Below, piece after piece: positions 4,961 through 6,321 of a DNA stretch of 6,321 bases. Positions within the stretch are counted from its first letter, which is position 1. Each line of letters opens with the position of its first letter. The position numbers and the translations under genes are program-made. The stretch lies in NCBI GenBank assembly GCA_020426065.1, contig JAGQQT010000245.1, positions 1 through 6,321 of the forward strand, given 5' to 3'. The DNA comes from Planctomycetaceae bacterium. Its GTDB lineage: Bacteria > Planctomycetota > Planctomycetia > Planctomycetales > Planctomycetaceae. The notes below the pieces were generated by a model that worked only from the letters and a program-made list of their open reading frames with translations, was not told where the DNA came from and made no database searches.

Positions 4961-6230
4961 TATCGTCCAGATTGAACTGAACTTCAATCAGCGTGGTCAC
5001 TCCGCGACGGGATTCCGGATTGTATCCCTTGCGGAATTGAACGCGCCACACAACGTTGCCACTGAGCCGATCTTTCCAGTCGGGTGAAGACGGCAGATAA
5101 AGTTCGATGCTCTCACCAGGTTTCAGCATCGGCAGCTCAGGCATGTCGGCAAAATTCCAGTCACCAAATTCTTCGAGGTCATAGAGTAATAAAGTGTGTT
5201 CCTGTTCTCCCTTATGACTGGAAGTGGAGAGAAACTGATTTGACCGCAACCAGGCGGGATTCTGAGTATCGACAATCCTTTTCAGCACCAGGGTGCGATC
5301 CAGAGGAGCAAAGGTCTGATCGGTAGAGACATTCTCAAAACGAAGCCGAAGTTTCAGCACATCGGGAACAGGTTTTCGGTTCTGAGTGGCCGAACCGGAA
5401 TAATGTACGAATTTCAGTGAGGCTTTTTCTACTGCAATCGGAGTGACCTTCAAATTGCCATATCGTTTTGACTGGCCAATTTTGAGGGTGTGTCCCGGAG
5501 CGAGCCGGGCGTGTTCCGGGACAAGACGATAGGCGATCTCATCGTCCTTCATGGGAGGCTTAAGGTCTGGCAGACTTTCGAGGTTGTGTGCCGAACCCGC
5601 CATCATCTGATAAATCAGGTAGATGCACAGCAGTGTCACCGCACTTGCGTAGCTGAGCAGTATGGTCGATTTCATACCCGCAACCGCTCGTTCCTTGTTA
5701 CGGCGCGCTGCTTTTTCCTTGAGTTCTGCATCTGGATCCGGTTCTGGCTGCTTTGCTTTTGGTTGTAGTTCAGCGGACCGGCCAGTGGACGCCTCTTCTT
5801 TGCGGGCGGGAGTTTCCCGTGGGGCAGGTGCAGGGGCTTCAGGCTCTTCCCCCGTGGAGTTGCTGGTGGTCAGATCCTCCGCTGGCGGTGTTTCCTCAGA
5901 TTCACTTGAAGCGGAAACTGTTTCTGGAACGGGAGTGTCGGTTATGATTTCCGCTGGCTCTGTCGAGTCCGCTGCTTCAGCACTCTTTGTCACAGTTGGC
6001 TGTTCCGAATTTAGTGCAGAAGTAAATTTGGTGCTGCTGTCGACATTCGAATAGAGCGCTGGTCCATCCATCCAGGCCAGACCCGAATCTGGCGATTTTG
6101 CTTCAGCAGCAGGATCGTTTTGCGTTTCCTGGCTTTCGACTGGCTGTTCGCCAGGCGGCTGATCAAGAATTGCGGAATCAGAGGGCTTCCGCTCATGCAG
6201 AAAATCAAAATTGGGCTCGTTATCAGGCAT
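4947..6230 (-). CDS. Single-pass membrane protein with long acidic disordered N-terminus, unknown function
   Basis: The product has 427 residues; I do not recognise a named gene. Residues 1-170 are rich in Glu, Pro, Ser, Thr and Ala and look disordered, with two less random patches: NFDFLHERKP (7-16) and LAWMDGPALY (51-60). A basic stretch, KEKAARRNKERAVAGMK (171-187), precedes one membrane segment at about 189-211 (STILLSYASAVTLLCIYLIY). By the positive-inside rule the N-terminus is cytoplasmic and the C-terminus outside. Residues about 228-423 are beta-rich, with alternating strands such as VLKLRLRFENVS (291-302) and NVVWRVQFRKG (392-402), and somewhat resemble DUF4352/immunoglobulin-like outer domains. 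The start is ATG 6230 with only a weak upstream GAAGA. It is convergent with, and overlaps, the hydrolase gene. A role as a membrane-anchored adaptor is inference only. Confidence 0.8.
   Translation of the reverse strand: MPDNEPNFDFLHERKPSDSAILDQPPGEQPVESQETQNDPAAEAKSPDSGLAWMDGPALYSNVDSSTKFTSALNSEQPTVTKSAEAADSTEPAEIITDTPVPETVSASSESEETPPAEDLTTSNSTGEEPEAPAPAPRETPARKEEASTGRSAELQPKAKQPEPDPDAELKEKAARRNKERAVAGMKSTILLSYASAVTLLCIYLIYQMMAGSAHNLESLPDLKPPMKDDEIAYRLVPEHARLAPGHTLKIGQSKRYGNLKVTPIAVEKASLKFVHYSGSATQNRKPVPDVLKLRLRFENVSTDQTFAPLDRTLVLKRIVDTQNPAWLRSNQFLSTSSHKGEQEHTLLLYDLEEFGDWNFADMPELPMLKPGESIELYLPSSPDWKDRLSGNVVWRVQFRKGYNPESRRGVTTLIEVQFNLDDINAA
4958..4973. repeat. 16-bp direct repeat, copy 2
   Basis: This is identical to 899-914 (TGATATCGTCCAGATT). 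On the plus strand it begins with the TGA stop of the hydrolase gene, and on the minus strand it encodes the near-terminal N-L-D-D-I of the membrane protein 4947-6230. Confidence 0.7.
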
Positions 6231-6321
6231 TCTTCAACTCGTTGGAAGGTTGCGAATCGTTCGGGAGAACTTCGGATATCGTGGTTACCAGTTTTGGTTG
6301 CTGGCAAGATTCTAATCCACC
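6231..6321 (-). other. Upstream region of the minus-strand membrane protein gene
   Basis: This holds 91 bases of leader for the gene starting at 6230. A small inverted repeat, GTTC-GGGA-GAAC, lies at 6259-6270, with outer bases CGAA/TTCG partly extending it; it could be an operator or leader hairpin. I could not find a convincing -10/-35 pair. A longer minus-strand frame (6011-6307) overlaps the start of the membrane protein gene but is a shadow. Confidence 0.3.

Noticed and set aside
5662..6054. 130-codon plus-strand open frame rich in Ser, Gly and Ala
   Set aside because: It is the antisense shadow of the Glu/Pro/Ser-rich tail of the membrane protein gene, and its low complexity follows from that codon composition.
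1..6321. CRISPR array, tRNA, rRNA, riboswitch, insertion sequence or toxin-antitoxin pair
   Set aside because: I found no regularly spaced repeats, no tRNA-like cloverleaf, no transposase motifs and no terminal inverted repeats. The small membrane protein has no paired partner gene that would suggest a toxin-antitoxin system.
1..6321. A coherent undescribed defence or secretion system
   Set aside because: The genes do not include nucleases, ATPases, helicases or secretion components. They look like ordinary planctomycete chromosomal genes, and grouping them as a new system would go beyond the evidence.

Overview
The window most resembles a member of the Planctomycetota, probably a Gimesia/Planctomyces-like bacterium. 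This rests on protein style rather than a marker gene: a WD40 protein of the type common in that phylum, a DUF1080 (3-keto-disaccharide hydrolase-like) lipoprotein, a large lipoprotein combining helical repeats with a thioredoxin fold, a moderate GC content, and mostly weak Shine-Dalgarno sequences. No rRNA, tRNA, CRISPR array, insertion sequence or integrase was seen.

Layout. Positions 1-511 (+) hold the C-terminal blades of a WD40 protein, whose 5' part is missing or disrupted. A hairpin at 498-521 contains that gene's stop codon and can also end a small leftward gene, 535-714 (-), predicted to encode a 59-residue protein with one C-terminal membrane segment. A spacer of about 410 bp follows with no convincing gene; it holds a 16-bp repeat that recurs at 4958-4973 and a long imperfect hairpin. 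Next come two rightward lipoprotein genes, 1142-1885 (DUF1080) and 2016-4052 (helical repeats, thioredoxin fold with CPPC, Omp28-like C-terminus), then an alpha/beta hydrolase at 4136-4960 (+). The last gene, 4947-6230 (-), encodes a single-pass membrane protein with a long acidic disordered N-terminus and a beta-rich outer domain. It overlaps the hydrolase tail to tail by 14 bp.

How they may work together. Both lipoproteins should act on the outer side of the cytoplasmic membrane, and both have Asp directly after the lipidated Cys. The DUF1080 protein probably binds or cleaves a glycan, and the thioredoxin-like protein probably handles disulfides in exported proteins. The hydrolase is predicted to be cytoplasmic or membrane-associated. 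Gene gaps of 83-130 bp with possible weak terminators do not prove a single operon. I see no defence, secretion or mobile system here. The points most worth a second look are the large thioredoxin lipoprotein, the small membrane protein, and the repeated 16-mer, which may mark a gene relic.
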